A DNA stretch of 64,000 nucleotides from Pseudomonas iridis (GCF_017980685.1 NZ_JACXXO010000001.1:868001-932000), one strand, 5' to 3'. Shown: positions 1 to 9,325, counted from the stretch's first letter. Numbers and translations: made by a program. The notes: a model not told the origin generated them from the sequence alone.

Positions 1-74
1 GCGCCAACGTGCAGGACTTCAAGATCAGCCCATTCGGCCTGAACTCCTTCTACGGCGTCAGCGTCAGCAAGTAA
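1..74 (+). CDS. Peptide ABC transporter substrate-binding protein, C-terminal fragment
   Basis: Only the last 23 codons are in the window, ending at TAA 72-74. The visible tail, with the motif FKISPFGLNSFYGVS, closely parallels the tail of the next gene (FKVSPFGRNVFSGVS), which identifies it as another SBP family 5 (DppA-like) periplasmic binding protein. By position it would be the DppA2-type paralogue of the Pseudomonas dpp locus. Nothing can be said about its N-terminus. It is followed at once by an intrinsic terminator, so it is transcribed separately from the next gene. Confidence 0.8.
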   Translation, partial: ANVQDFKISPFGLNSFYGVSVSK

Positions 75-78
75 AAAA

Positions 79-114
79 GCAGCGGCGACGTTTTCAGCGT
101 CGCCGCTGTTTTTC
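79..114 (+). terminator. Rho-independent terminator of the upstream dppA paralogue
   Basis: An 11-bp perfect stem (80-90 paired with 98-108, loop 91-97) is followed by TTTTTC. It lies 5 bases after the stop codon. Confidence 0.9.
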
Positions 115-373
115 TGCCGATTAGTTAGGAATTTGCCTACAGCTGTTTCAACTCTGCTTTGTCAGGGAGATACAGGGCGTGTTGCCTTTTCCTACGAGTC
201 TTTAGGACTCAACGCATTTACTGCCAGACCCACGGCTCCTACCGTCGGGTTCTGACCAGTGACTGCGTGGGCTAACGGTTTTGCTGTTCGTACTGGTTTG
301 AGCTTGATGCAGCCACAACCTCCCTGGACGGGATCGCGGCGCATCGAAACAACACTAATAAAGAGGGAGCGTC
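115..373 (+). other. Gene-free leader upstream of dppA3-like gene
   Basis: No coding region is supported here. It holds a small inverted repeat at 196-210 (GAGTC-tttag-GACTC) and, just before the next gene, an AACAACACTAATAAA stretch at about 349-363. That stretch resembles the Hfq/Crc catabolite-activity motif (AAnAAnAA) and abuts the Shine-Dalgarno sequence. I could not fix a sigma-70 or sigma-54 promoter with confidence. Confidence 0.4.
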
Positions 374-1972
374 ATGCGCCATACCTTGGTTTTTTCCGCA
401 CTGCTGGGCGCCGGCCTGTTGGCCGCCACGTCTGCAAGCCACGCCGCCAGCAACAGTCTGGTGTTTTGCTCCGAAGGCAGCCCGGCCGGTTTTGATACTG
501 CGCAATACACGACGGCCACCGATAACGACGCTGCAGAGCCGCTGTACAACCGCTTGGTAGAGTTCGAAAAAGGCGCGACCAATGTCGTACCGGGCTTGGC
601 TACCCAGTGGGATATTTCCGAGGACGGCCTCAAGTACACCTTTCACCTGCGTGAAGGCGTGAAATTTCATACAACGCCTTACTTCAAACCAACCCGCGAT
701 TTCAACGCCGACGACGTGCTGTTTACGTTTAATCGCATGCTTGATGCGCAACAGCCATTCCGTAAGGCTTATCCGACCGAGTTCCCGTATTTCAACGGGA
801 TGAGCCTGAACAAGAACATTGCCAAGGTCGAAAAGACCGGGCCGCTGACCGTGGAGTTCACGCTCAACAGCGTCGACGCCGCGTTCATCCAGAACATCGC
901 CATGAGTTTCGCCGCCATCCTGTCCGCCGAATACGCCGACAAGCTGATGGCCGAAGGCAAGCCGAGCGACATCAACCAGAAGCCGATCGGCACCGGGCCG
1001 TTCGTGTTCAAGAGCTATCAGAAAGACTCGAACATCCGCTACACCGGCAACCCGCACTACTGGGACCCGAGCCGGGTAAAACTGAAAAACCTGATCTTCG
1101 CGATCAACACCGACGCCTCGGTGCGCGTGCAAAAACTCAAGGCCGGCGAATGCCAGATCACCCTGCATCCGCGCCCGGCCGATGTTGAAGCACTGAAGTC
1201 CGACCCGAAGCTGCAACTGATCTCCAAGCCAGGTTTCAACCTCGGCTACATCGCCTATAACGTGCGCCACAAACCGTTCGACCAGCTCGAAGTGCGTCAG
1301 GCGCTGGACATGGCGGTGAATAAACAAGGGATTCTCAACGCTGTTTATCAAGGCGCCGGCCAACTGGCCGTCAACGCCATGCCACCGACGCAATGGTCCT
1401 ACGACGACACCATCAAGGACGCCGCCTTCAACCCGGAAAAAGCTAAAGAACTGCTCAAGGCTGCCGGCGTGAAGGAAGGCACCGAGATCACCCTGTGGGC
1501 AATGCCGGTTCAACGTCCGTACAACCCGAACGCCAAGCTGATGGCCGAAATGCTTCAGGCCGACTGGGCCAAGATCGGTCTGAAAGTGAAAATCGTCAGC
1601 TATGAATGGGGCGAGTACATCAAACGCACCAAGAATGGCGAGCACGACGTCAGCCTGATCGGCTGGACCGGTGACAACGGTGATCCGGACAACTGGCTCG
1701 GCACGCTGTACAGCTGCGACGCCATCGGCGGCAACAACTACTCCATGTGGTGCAATCCGGCTTACGACAAGCTGATCAAGGAAGCCAAGGTCGTCACCGA
1801 TCGCGACCAGCGCACCGTGCTCTATAAACAGGCTCAGCAGTTGCTTAAACAGCAAGTGCCGATCACGCCTGTCGCCCACTCGACGGTCAACCAGCCGCTA
1901 AGCACGCGGGTTGAAGGGTTCAAGGTGAGCCCTTTCGGCCGCAACGTGTTCTCGGGTGTCAGTATCGATTAA
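374..1972 (+). CDS. dppA3: Periplasmic dipeptide/peptide-binding protein (DppA-like)
   Basis: The 532-residue protein has a Sec signal peptide (positive N-terminus, hydrophobic core, cleavage near ASHA about residue 25) and then the SBP family 5 fold. The mature protein would bind di- or oligopeptides in the periplasm and deliver them to DppBC. Visible family marks are TYTFHLREGVKFH (about 90-105), PIGTGPFVFKSY (about 215) and the late aspartate-rich WTGDNGDPDNW segment. GAGGGAGCG precedes the ATG at 374. A second family member lies downstream at 3603, so one permease is served by several binding proteins of differing peptide preference. That is the known arrangement in P. aeruginosa (dppA1-A4); the A3 label rests on gene order. 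Confidence 0.85.
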   Translation: MRHTLVFSALLGAGLLAATSASHAASNSLVFCSEGSPAGFDTAQYTTATDNDAAEPLYNRLVEFEKGATNVVPGLATQWDISEDGLKYTFHLREGVKFHTTPYFKPTRDFNADDVLFTFNRMLDAQQPFRKAYPTEFPYFNGMSLNKNIAKVEKTGPLTVEFTLNSVDAAFIQNIAMSFAAILSAEYADKLMAEGKPSDINQKPIGTGPFVFKSYQKDSNIRYTGNPHYWDPSRVKLKNLIFAINTDASVRVQKLKAGECQITLHPRPADVEALKSDPKLQLISKPGFNLGYIAYNVRHKPFDQLEVRQALDMAVNKQGILNAVYQGAGQLAVNAMPPTQWSYDDTIKDAAFNPEKAKELLKAAGVKEGTEITLWAMPVQRPYNPNAKLMAEMLQADWAKIGLKVKIVSYEWGEYIKRTKNGEHDVSLIGWTGDNGDPDNWLGTLYSCDAIGGNNYSMWCNPAYDKLIKEAKVVTDRDQRTVLYKQAQQLLKQQVPITPVAHSTVNQPLSTRVEGFKVSPFGRNVFSGVSID

Positions 1973-1994
1973 CCCAACCGATTAGCCGCAACGC

Positions 1995-2018
1995 TGAGGG
2001 GGACTGTCTACCCCCTCA
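1995..2018 (+). other. Hairpin between dppA3-like gene and opdP
   Basis: An 8-bp perfect stem (TGAGGGGG 1995-2002, CCCCCTCA 2011-2018) lies 22 bases after the stop codon but lacks a following T run. It is more likely a 3'-end stabilising or partial attenuation structure than a strong intrinsic terminator. Confidence 0.45.
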
Positions 2019-2055
2019 CGCAAGCGCTTTGCCTAAATTCGCCAATAGGGCTTTT

Positions 2056-2069
2056 TGCAAACGTTTGCG
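2056..2069. promoter_or_regulatory. Perfect palindrome GCAAACGTTTGC, candidate LacI-family operator
   Basis: A 12-bp perfect palindrome (2057-2068) lies about 80 bases before the opdP start. It matches the core of the E. coli PurR operator and the general LacI/GalR operator shape (central CG, A/T-rich flanks). Which Pseudomonas regulator would bind it is unknown. Confidence 0.4.
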
Positions 2070-2147
2070 ATGTGTGAACGAGTTCTAAACCAATAACCGG
2101 CCAACCCAAAAAAGCCGGCATAAAAAGAAAGTAAAGGAGCTTCACCC

Positions 2148-3524
2148 ATGAAACTGAGCAGCACCGCGATACTGGCCCTGGCCATCAGCAGCATCACCGC
2201 CGGAGCCCATGCTGAAAGCGTTAGTCAGGACTTCATCCCGACGCAACTGGCCAGCACCAGCGCCCAATCCGAAGCCAAAGGCTTCATCGATGGCCAAAGC
2301 CTGTCGGGTTCGACCCGTAACTGGTACGCCAACGAAGAGAAAAAGCGCGGCGGCACCTTCAACTACGAGCGTCATGGCGAAACCCTGACCGGCTCGCGCC
2401 GGATCAACTGGGTTCAGGGCACCATCCTGAACTACACCTCGGGCTTCACCCAAGGCACCGTGGGTTTCAGCACCGAAGTGGCGGCATACAACGCCATCGC
2501 ACTGGATCGCAGCCGTGAGGACATCAAGGGCGGTTCCAACCGTACCCTCGCCCACTCCAACGGCGACGCTGTAGATCAGTGGAGCAAACTCGGCCTGGCC
2601 AACGTCAAGGCGCGTATCTCCAACACCACCCTGACCGCCGGCCGCATGAACTTCAGCAGCCCGATCGTCGACGTCATCGGCAACCGTCCGCTGCCTTCGA
2701 GCTTTGAAGGTGTGGCGATCCACAGTGAAGAATTCGACAACCTGTCGTTCGACCTCGCCACGTTCGACCGCGTGTCGCCACGTACCGAGCAGAGCCTGTC
2801 GAAATTCCGCACCGAATACAGCAACACCGGTGTTGAAACCGACCACGTCAACACTGCCGGCGTGAACTACCAGCCGCTCAAGAGCCTGAAAACCAGCCTC
2901 TACGCAACCCAGGCTGAAGACTTCTGGAACCAGTACTACTTCGGCGCCACTCACGAACTGGGCGACAGCTCGGTACTGAGCCTGACCACCGGCCTGAACT
3001 ACTACAAGACCGTCGACGAAGGCAAAAGGTTGATGGGCCAGATCGACAACGACACCTACTCGCTGTCGTTCGGTCTGACTCACCAGGCGCACAGCCTGAC
3101 CTTCTCGTATCAGGAAGTGAACGGTAACGAGTACTTCGACTACCTGCACGAAACCAACGGCATCTACCTGGCCAACTCCCTGCTGTCGGACTTCAACGGA
3201 CCGAACGAGAAGTCCTTCCAGATCGCCTACGGCATCAACATGGCCGAGTACGGCATTCCTGGCCTGAAGTTCAACGCCTATAGCGCTCGCGGCTGGGGCA
3301 TCGACGGTACTCACTACGTCGGTACCGCTTACGACGTGCGCAACATGGACGGCGAACACCATTACGAATACGGCGTCGGCTCCTCGTACGCCGTGCAAAG
3401 CGGCCCGCTCAAGGCCACCACTATTCGCGCGACCTATACCACCCACCGCGCCAGTGAAAACCAGTCTGACGGCAGCATCAACGAGTTCCGTCTCGTGACC
3501 ACGATTCCATTCAACATCCTGTAA
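2148..3524 (+). CDS. opdP: OprD-family outer-membrane porin, peptide-uptake type (OpdP-like)
   Basis: The 458-residue protein has a signal peptide (MKLSSTAILALAISS, cleavage near AHA about 22) followed by an OprD-type 18-strand barrel: RNWYANEEKK near residue 55, repeated aromatic-girdle strands, and a C-terminal strand TTIPFNIL. OprD-family porins admit basic amino acids, small peptides and other small carboxylates across the outer membrane. Its place between two dppA paralogues and upstream of dppBCDF points to peptide entry, as for P. aeruginosa OpdP. AAAGGAGC lies 8 bases before the ATG. It is flanked by a hairpin upstream and a strong terminator downstream, so it may be its own transcription unit. 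Confidence 0.85.
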   Translation: MKLSSTAILALAISSITAGAHAESVSQDFIPTQLASTSAQSEAKGFIDGQSLSGSTRNWYANEEKKRGGTFNYERHGETLTGSRRINWVQGTILNYTSGFTQGTVGFSTEVAAYNAIALDRSREDIKGGSNRTLAHSNGDAVDQWSKLGLANVKARISNTTLTAGRMNFSSPIVDVIGNRPLPSSFEGVAIHSEEFDNLSFDLATFDRVSPRTEQSLSKFRTEYSNTGVETDHVNTAGVNYQPLKSLKTSLYATQAEDFWNQYYFGATHELGDSSVLSLTTGLNYYKTVDEGKRLMGQIDNDTYSLSFGLTHQAHSLTFSYQEVNGNEYFDYLHETNGIYLANSLLSDFNGPNEKSFQIAYGINMAEYGIPGLKFNAYSARGWGIDGTHYVGTAYDVRNMDGEHHYEYGVGSSYAVQSGPLKATTIRATYTTHRASENQSDGSINEFRLVTTIPFNIL

Positions 3525-3529
3525 AAAAC

Positions 3530-3575
3530 GCCAACCGACGGCTGACTCATGATGAGTCGGCCGTTCGGTTTTTTG
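3530..3575 (+). terminator. Rho-independent terminator after opdP
   Basis: A long, slightly imperfect stem (3533-3550 with 3551-3570) ends in TTTTTT. It separates opdP from the next dppA gene, whose Shine-Dalgarno begins only about 15 bases later. Read-through or a promoter inside the stem region must therefore supply dppA4 transcription. Confidence 0.85.
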
Positions 3576-3602
3576 TCTTCAACCGATTGCAGAGGGTTAT
3601 CG

Positions 3603-5198
3603 ATGAAAATGCTTCCCCTACGTGCGGCCGTCGCTGCCGCGTTGTTGAGCGCCGCCATCGGCGTCTCGGCCAAACCCTTGGTGGTCTGCACCGAAGCCAG
3701 TCCGGAAGGCTTCGACATGGTCCAGTACACAACTGCAGTCACTGCCGATGCGGTGGCCGAAACGATCTTCAACCGTCTGGTCGACTTCAAGCCTGGCACC
3801 ACCGAATTGGTCCCGGCACTGGCCGACTCCTGGGAAATCAGCGATGACGGTCTGACGTACACGTTCCACCTGCGCAAAGGCGTCAAGTTCCACACCACCG
3901 AATACTTCAAGCCGACCCGTGACATGAATGCCGACGATGTGCTTTGGAGCTTCCAGCGTCAGCTGGACCCGAATCACCCTTGGCACAAACTGTCGAGCGT
4001 GGGCTTCCCGTACTTTGAAAGCATGGGCTTCAAGGAACTGCTCAAGAACGTGGAAAAGGTCGACGACTACACCGTCAAGTTCACCCTGACCCGCCGCGAA
4101 GCACCGTTCCTGGCCGACGTGGCCATGCCGTTCACCGCGATCTACTCCGCCGAGTACGCCGATCAGTTGCTCAAGGCCAACAAGACCGGCGACCTCAACA
4201 ACAAGCCTGTCGGCACCGGCCCGTTCATCTTCCAGCGCTACGCCAAGGATGCGCAGGTTCGCTTCAAGGCCAACCCGGAATATTTCCGTGGCAAGCCGCC
4301 GGCCGACGCGTTGATCCTGGCAATCGCCACCGACAACAACGTGCGCCTGCAAAAGCTCAAAGCCAACGAGTGCCAGATCGCGCTGTATCCCAAACCTGAT
4401 GACATCCCGAGCATCAAGAAAGACAGCAACCTGAAAGTTGATGAACTGAACGCGATGACCGTTTCGTACATCGCCATGAACACCCAGCACAAATACATGA
4501 GCGATGTGCGCGTGCGTAAGGCGATCGACATCGCCTTCGACAAAGCCGCTTACGTCAATGCGCTGTTCGGCAAGGGCAACGCGACCGTCGCGGTCAACCC
4601 GTACCCGGACACCCTGCTCGGCTACAACACCGAGCTGAAAAACCCGCCACGTGACCTCGACAAGGCTCGCGCCCTGCTCAAGGAAGCCGGGGTTCCGGAA
4701 GGCACCGTGTTTACCCTGTTTACCCGCAACGGCGGCGGCCCGACCAACCCGAACCCGATGCTGGGCGCGCAGATGATGCAGGCTGACCTGGCGAAAGTCG
4801 GGATCAAGATCGACATCCGCGTCATGGAATGGGGCGAAATGCTTAAACGCGCCAAGGCCGGCGAGCACGACATGGTCTCGGCCGGCTGGGCGGGCGACAA
4901 CGGCGACCCGGATAACTTCCTGACGCCTATGCTCAGTTGCGAAGCCGCCAAGAACGGCGAAAACTACGCGCGCTGGTGCAACGAGAAATTCCAGGCACTG
5001 ATCGACGAAGCACGGGCTAAAGTAGATCCGGCCGAACGCGCGAAGCTCTACGAACAGGCACAAGTGCTGTTTAATCAGGATCAACCGTGGATCAGCATGG
5101 CCCACACGCGGATGTTTACTGCAATGCGCAACAACGTAGAGGGCTATCACATCAGCCCCCTGACAACTAATAACTTCGCCACCACCCAGGTGAAGTAG
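3603..5198 (+). CDS. dppA4: Periplasmic dipeptide-binding protein (DppA-like)
   Basis: The 531-residue SBP family 5 protein is a paralogue of the gene at 374; it shares YTFHLRKGVKFHTTEYFKPT (about residue 80) and AGDNGDPDNF. Its Sec signal peptide is MKMLPLRAAVAAALLS with cleavage near VSA (about 20). I start at ATG 3603 behind AGAGGG. An in-frame ATG at 3549 would add 18 residues that break the signal peptide and lies inside the opdP terminator. It sits 73 bases before dppB and is thus the binding protein most directly tied to the permease. It should bind di- or tripeptides and pass them to DppBC. Confidence 0.88.
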   Translation: MKMLPLRAAVAAALLSAAIGVSAKPLVVCTEASPEGFDMVQYTTAVTADAVAETIFNRLVDFKPGTTELVPALADSWEISDDGLTYTFHLRKGVKFHTTEYFKPTRDMNADDVLWSFQRQLDPNHPWHKLSSVGFPYFESMGFKELLKNVEKVDDYTVKFTLTRREAPFLADVAMPFTAIYSAEYADQLLKANKTGDLNNKPVGTGPFIFQRYAKDAQVRFKANPEYFRGKPPADALILAIATDNNVRLQKLKANECQIALYPKPDDIPSIKKDSNLKVDELNAMTVSYIAMNTQHKYMSDVRVRKAIDIAFDKAAYVNALFGKGNATVAVNPYPDTLLGYNTELKNPPRDLDKARALLKEAGVPEGTVFTLFTRNGGGPTNPNPMLGAQMMQADLAKVGIKIDIRVMEWGEMLKRAKAGEHDMVSAGWAGDNGDPDNFLTPMLSCEAAKNGENYARWCNEKFQALIDEARAKVDPAERAKLYEQAQVLFNQDQPWISMAHTRMFTAMRNNVEGYHISPLTTNNFATTQVK

Positions 5199-5208
5199 AT
5201 AAGAAACT

Positions 5209-5238
5209 CCCGGCCTCCCTGATCCCAGGGAAGCCGGG
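5209..5238 (+). other. Intra-operon hairpin between dppA4 and dppB
   Basis: CCCGGCCTCCCTG (5209-5221) pairs with CAGGGAAGCCGGG (5226-5238) with one mismatch and a very short loop. There is no T run. Such hairpins after an abundant binding-protein gene commonly protect its mRNA and lower expression of the membrane genes behind it (inference). Confidence 0.6.
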
Positions 5239-5271
5239 CACGCCTAACCGGCTGATGAGGTACCACACAAG

Positions 5272-6282
5272 ATGTTTAGTTTTATTGCCCGCCGACTGGG
5301 GTTGTTGATCCCCACGTTTTTCGGCATCACCCTGCTGACTTTCGCGTTGATTCGCATGATTCCTGGCGACCCCGTGGAAGTGATGATGGGCGAACGTCGG
5401 GTCGACCCCGAAATGCACGCTCAGGCAATGGAACGCCTAGGTCTGAACAAACCGTTGTATGCCCAGTATCTGGACTACATCGGCAAACTGGCCCAAGGCG
5501 ATCTCGGCGAATCCCTGCGCACCCGTGAGAGCGTATGGACCGAGTTCACCTCTCTCTTCCCGGCGACCCTGGAACTGTCCATGGCCGCCCTGCTGTTCGC
5601 CGGCATTCTGGGCCTTCTGGCCGGGGTGATCGCGGCACTCAAGCGAGGATCATTATTCGACCATGGGGTGATGGGCATCTCCCTCGCGGGTTATTCGATG
5701 CCGATCTTCTGGTGGGGTCTGATCCTGATCATGTTCTTCTCGGTAAGCCTGGGCTGGACGCCGGTATCCGGGCGGATCGACCTGCTCTACGACATCGAGC
5801 CACGCACCGGTTTCATGCTGATCGATACGCTGCTGGCCGATGACATGGGCGCATTCCTCGATGCCCTGCATCACCTGATCCTGCCGGCCATCGTGCTCGG
5901 CACCATCCCGCTGGCCGTTATCGCGCGGATGACCCGTTCGTCGATGCTCGAAGTACTGCGCGAAGACTACATCCGTACCGCCAAGGCCAAAGGCCTGTCG
6001 CCATCGCGTGTGGTATTCGTCCACGGTCTGCGCAACGCACTGATCCCGGTGCTGACGGTTGTTGGTCTGCAGGTCGGTACTCTGCTGGCCGGTGCGGTCC
6101 TGACCGAAACCATTTTCTCCTGGCCCGGCATTGGCAAATGGCTGATCGAAGCCATCGGCGCCCGGGACTATCCGGTCGTGCAAAACGGCATCCTGTTAAT
6201 CGCCTGCCTGGTGATTCTGGTCAACTTCGTGGTGGACATCCTCTACGGCTTTGCCAACCCACGCATCCGTCATCAGCGCTGA
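5272..6282 (+). CDS. dppB: Dipeptide ABC transporter permease DppB
   Basis: The 336-residue inner-membrane protein is of the BPD_transp_1 family. The N-terminal helix (about 9-29) leads into the typical IRMIPGDPVEVMMG segment. The EAA loop is visible as EDYIRTAKAKGLSPSRV (about 225-240), followed by further membrane segments and a C-terminal NPRIRHQR. DppB pairs with DppC to form the peptide channel, driven by DppD and DppF. The ATG at 5272 follows a weak ribosome site. The next gene starts 4 bases after its stop. Confidence 0.93.
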   Translation: MFSFIARRLGLLIPTFFGITLLTFALIRMIPGDPVEVMMGERRVDPEMHAQAMERLGLNKPLYAQYLDYIGKLAQGDLGESLRTRESVWTEFTSLFPATLELSMAALLFAGILGLLAGVIAALKRGSLFDHGVMGISLAGYSMPIFWWGLILIMFFSVSLGWTPVSGRIDLLYDIEPRTGFMLIDTLLADDMGAFLDALHHLILPAIVLGTIPLAVIARMTRSSMLEVLREDYIRTAKAKGLSPSRVVFVHGLRNALIPVLTVVGLQVGTLLAGAVLTETIFSWPGIGKWLIEAIGARDYPVVQNGILLIACLVILVNFVVDILYGFANPRIRHQR

Positions 6283-6286
6283 GATC

Positions 6287-7216
6287 ATGACCATGACCAC
6301 TCCAGCTTCAACTCAAAATCAAGCGGTAGCAGTCGATCAAAGCCTGCTGTATCCGTCCCCGTACAAAGAATTCTGGCAAGCGTTTTCCAAGAACAAAGGT
6401 GCCGTTGCCGGCCTGATGTTCATGTTGCTGGTGATTTTCTGCGCGCTGTTCGCCCCTTGGGTGGCGCCGCATAACCCGAGTGAGCAATACCGTGACTTCC
6501 TGCTGACGCCACCGGTGTGGCTTGAAGGCGGGCAGATGCAATTTTTACTCGGCACCGATGAACTGGGCCGTGACCTGCTGTCGCGTCTGATCCAGGGTTC
6601 GCGCCTGTCGCTGCTGATCGGCTTGTCGTCGGTCGTGATGTCGCTGATCCCGGGGATTCTGCTCGGTCTGTTCGCCGGTTTCTTCCCGAAGATGATTGGC
6701 CCGACCATCATGCGTCTGATGGACATCATGCTGGCCCTGCCGTCCTTGCTGCTGGCTGTGGCGATTGTCGCCATCCTCGGCCCTGGCCTGATCAACACCG
6801 TGATCGCCATCGCTGTGGTGTCCCTGCCGTCGTATGTGCGTCTGACCCGCGCAGCGGTGATGGGCGAACTGAACCGCGACTACGTGACCGCCGCGCGCCT
6901 GGCCGGTGCCGGTCTGCCACGCCTGATGTTCATCACCGTGCTGCCCAACTGCATGGCGCCGCTGATCGTTCAGGCAACCTTGAGCTTCTCTTCGGCGATT
7001 CTCGATGCCGCGGCCCTGGGCTTCCTCGGTCTTGGCGTACAACCGCCAACCCCTGAGTGGGGCACCATGCTGGCCTCGGCCCGCGATTACATCGAACGCG
7101 CCTGGTGGGTGGTGAGCCTGCCTGGTTTGACCATTTTGCTCAGCGTGCTGGCAATCAACCTGATGGGCGACGGTCTGCGCGATGCGCTGGACCCGAAACT
7201 CAAGAATGCCGCCTGA
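6287..7216 (+). CDS. dppC: Dipeptide ABC transporter permease DppC
   Basis: The 309-residue inner-membrane permease is the partner of DppB. A short cytosolic N-terminus carries the conserved [12 protein letters not shown] segment, then a first membrane helix, a periplasmic loop with [13 protein letters not shown] (about 85), four or five further helices, and an EAA loop [17 protein letters not shown] (about 205). I chose ATG 6287, just after the dppB stop. An upstream in-frame ATG at 6251 would overlap dppB by 32 bases. A second ATG two codons on (6293) is equally possible. Confidence 0.9.
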   Translation: MTMTTPASTQNQAVAVDQSLLYPSPYKEFWQAFSKNKGAVAGLMFMLLVIFCALFAPWVAPHNPSEQYRDFLLTPPVWLEGGQMQFLLGTDELGRDLLSRLIQGSRLSLLIGLSSVVMSLIPGILLGLFAGFFPKMIGPTIMRLMDIMLALPSLLLAVAIVAILGPGLINTVIAIAVVSLPSYVRLTRAAVMGELNRDYVTAARLAGAGLPRLMFITVLPNCMAPLIVQATLSFSSAILDAAALGFLGLGVQPPTPEWGTMLASARDYIERAWWVVSLPGLTILLSVLAINLMGDGLRDALDPKLKNAA

Positions 7217-7226
7217 GGAGATTCAA

Positions 7227-8195
7227 ATGTCACTGTTGGAAATCAAGAATCTCAACGTTCGTTTCGGCGACAAGAACGCTGTGCCAGTGGTCGATGGCCT
7301 CGACATCAGCGTCGACAAGGGCGAAGTGCTGGCCATCGTGGGCGAGTCCGGTTCGGGCAAATCCGTGACCATGATGGCGCTGATGGGCCTGATCGAGCAC
7401 CCGGGGATCGTCACCGCCGATGGGCTGAATTTCGATGGCAAGAACATGCTCAAGCTGAGCAACCGTCAACGTCGGCAGATCGTCGGTAAAGACCTGGCGA
7501 TGGTCTTTCAGGACCCGATGACTGCGCTCAACCCGAGTTACACCGTCGGTTTCCAGATCGAAGAAGTGCTGCGCCTGCACCTGAAAATGTCCAGCAAGCA
7601 AGCCCGCAAACGCGCTATCGAACTGCTGGAAAAAGTTGAAATCCCGGGCGCGGCCAGTCGTATGGACGCCTACCCGCATCAACTGTCCGGCGGTATGAGC
7701 CAGCGCGTGGCAATCGCCATGGCGATTGCCGGCGAGCCGAAATTGCTGATCGCGGATGAACCGACCACTGCACTCGACGTGACGATTCAGGCGCAGATCA
7801 TGGATCTGCTGCTGGCGTTGCAGAAAGAGCAGAACATGGGCCTGGTGCTGATCACTCACGACCTCGCCGTCGTCGCTGAAACCGCCCAACGTGTGTGCGT
7901 GATGTACGCCGGGCAGGCTGTTGAAGTCGGTCAGGTGCCGCAGCTGTTCGACATCCCGGCGCACCCGTACAGCGAAGCGCTGCTCAAGGCGATTCCGGAA
8001 CACAGCCAGGGTGCCGACCGTCTGGCGACACTGCCGGGCATCGTTCCCGGCCGTTACGACCGTCCGCAAGGTTGCCTGTTGTCGCCGCGCTGCCCGTACG
8101 TGCAGGAAAGCTGCCGCGCGCAACGTCCGACCCTTGATCCGAAAAGCCACAGCCTCGCCCGCTGCTTCTACCCGCTGAACCAGGAGGTGGCGTAA
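7227..8195 (+). CDS. dppD: Dipeptide ABC transporter ATP-binding protein DppD
   Basis: This is a 322-residue ABC ATPase of the oligopeptide type. Visible motifs are Walker A GESGSGKS (39-46), ABC signature LSGGMSQR, Walker [13 protein letters not shown], and a C-terminal oligo_HPY extension with cysteines ([14 protein letters not shown]) that holds an Fe-S cluster in related DppD proteins. GAGGAG precedes ATG 7227; the in-frame ATG at 7182 lies within dppC and is rejected. Its stop overlaps the dppF start (TAATG), implying translational coupling and equal dosage of the two ATPases. Confidence 0.92.
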   Translation: MSLLEIKNLNVRFGDKNAVPVVDGLDISVDKGEVLAIVGESGSGKSVTMMALMGLIEHPGIVTADGLNFDGKNMLKLSNRQRRQIVGKDLAMVFQDPMTALNPSYTVGFQIEEVLRLHLKMSSKQARKRAIELLEKVEIPGAASRMDAYPHQLSGGMSQRVAIAMAIAGEPKLLIADEPTTALDVTIQAQIMDLLLALQKEQNMGLVLITHDLAVVAETAQRVCVMYAGQAVEVGQVPQLFDIPAHPYSEALLKAIPEHSQGADRLATLPGIVPGRYDRPQGCLLSPRCPYVQESCRAQRPTLDPKSHSLARCFYPLNQEVA

Positions 8196-9175
8196 TGGCC
8201 GTCGTACTTACCGCCCGCGACCTGACCCGTCACTACGAAGTGTCCCGTGGCCTGTTCAAGGGCCACGCGACCGTGCGCGCGCTTAACGGCGTGTCATTCG
8301 AACTGGAAGCCGGCAAGACTCTCGCGGTTGTAGGCGAGTCGGGTTGCGGCAAATCCACTTTGGCGCGTGCCTTGACCCTGATTGAGGAGCCGTCATCCGG
8401 CTCGTTGAAAATCGCCGGCCAGGAAGTTGCCGGCGCCGACAAGGCCCAGCGCAAGCAACTGCGCAAAGACGTGCAGATGGTGTTCCAGAGCCCGTACGCC
8501 TCGTTGAACCCACGGCAGAAAGTCGGTGATCAACTGGCCGAACCGCTGTTGATCAACACCAACCTGTCCGCCGCCGAACGTCGCGAGAAAGTCCAGGCGA
8601 TGATGAAGCAGGTCGGCTTGCGTCCAGAGCACTACCAGCGTTATCCGCACATGTTCTCCGGTGGCCAGCGACAGCGTATTGCGTTGGCCCGGGCGATGAT
8701 GCTGCAACCGAAAGTGCTGGTCGCGGACGAACCGACCTCGGCGCTGGACGTGTCGATTCAGGCGCAGGTGTTGAACCTGTTCATGGACCTGCAGCAGGAG
8801 TTCAACACCGCTTACGTGTTCATCTCGCACAACCTCGCGGTGGTGCAACACGTGGCCGATGACGTGATGGTGATGTACCTCGGTCGCCCGGTGGAAATGG
8901 GCCCGAAGAACGACATCTACGAACGCCCTCTGCACCCGTACACCCAAGCGCTGCTGTCGGCGACCCCGACCATTCACCCGGACCCGAACAAGCCGAAAAT
9001 CAAAATCGTCGGCGAACTGCCCAACCCGCTGAACCCGCCACCAGGCTGCGCTTTCCACAAGCGCTGCCCGTACGCGACCGAGCGTTGCAGCACGGAAGAG
9101 CCGGCATTGCGCTTGCTCGACAATCGGCAGGTGGCTTGCCACTACGCCGAGCAGTTCCTTGACGGTGCGGCGTAA
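8195..9175 (+). CDS. dppF: Dipeptide ABC transporter ATP-binding protein DppF
   Basis: The 326-residue second ATPase carries Walker A GESGCGKS near residue 50, Walker B VLVADEPTSALD, signature FSGGQRQRIALARAM, and an oligo_HPY C-terminus with CAFHKRCPYATERC. It forms a heterodimer with DppD under DppBC. The last base of the dppD stop codon is the first base of this ATG. It is the last gene of the dpp unit, followed by a REP pair and then a terminator. Confidence 0.92.
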   Translation: MAVVLTARDLTRHYEVSRGLFKGHATVRALNGVSFELEAGKTLAVVGESGCGKSTLARALTLIEEPSSGSLKIAGQEVAGADKAQRKQLRKDVQMVFQSPYASLNPRQKVGDQLAEPLLINTNLSAAERREKVQAMMKQVGLRPEHYQRYPHMFSGGQRQRIALARAMMLQPKVLVADEPTSALDVSIQAQVLNLFMDLQQEFNTAYVFISHNLAVVQHVADDVMVMYLGRPVEMGPKNDIYERPLHPYTQALLSATPTIHPDPNKPKIKIVGELPNPLNPPPGCAFHKRCPYATERCSTEEPALRLLDNRQVACHYAEQFLDGAA

Positions 9176-9200
9176 GCATTTGCGCGAAACATGCAAAACC

Positions 9201-9293
9201 CTGTGGGAGCGGGCTTGCCCGCGATGACGTCGTGTCAGTCACCTGATTTGTCGACTGACACACCGCAATCGCGGGCAAGCCCGCTCCCACAGG
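9201..9293. repeat. REP palindrome pair (GTGGGAGCGGGCTTGCCCGC family)
   Basis: Two inverted copies of the common Pseudomonas REP unit (9202-9225 and 9266-9293) flank about 40 bases of unrelated sequence. Four more copies of this family occur in the window (24817, 29411, 37161, 43212), all outside genes. No RAYT transposase gene is in the window. Confidence 0.9.
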
Positions 9294-9325
9294 GGATGTA
9301 TTGATTCAGCGATAGCGTACCGAGC

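Noticed and set aside
272..1879. Long minus-strand frame (535 codons) opposite the dppA3-like gene
   Set aside because: Antisense shadow of a real gene in GC-rich DNA; no family motif, no ribosome site.
3549..3602. Longer start for the second DppA-like protein
   Set aside because: Lies inside the opdP terminator and would put 18 polar residues before the signal peptide.
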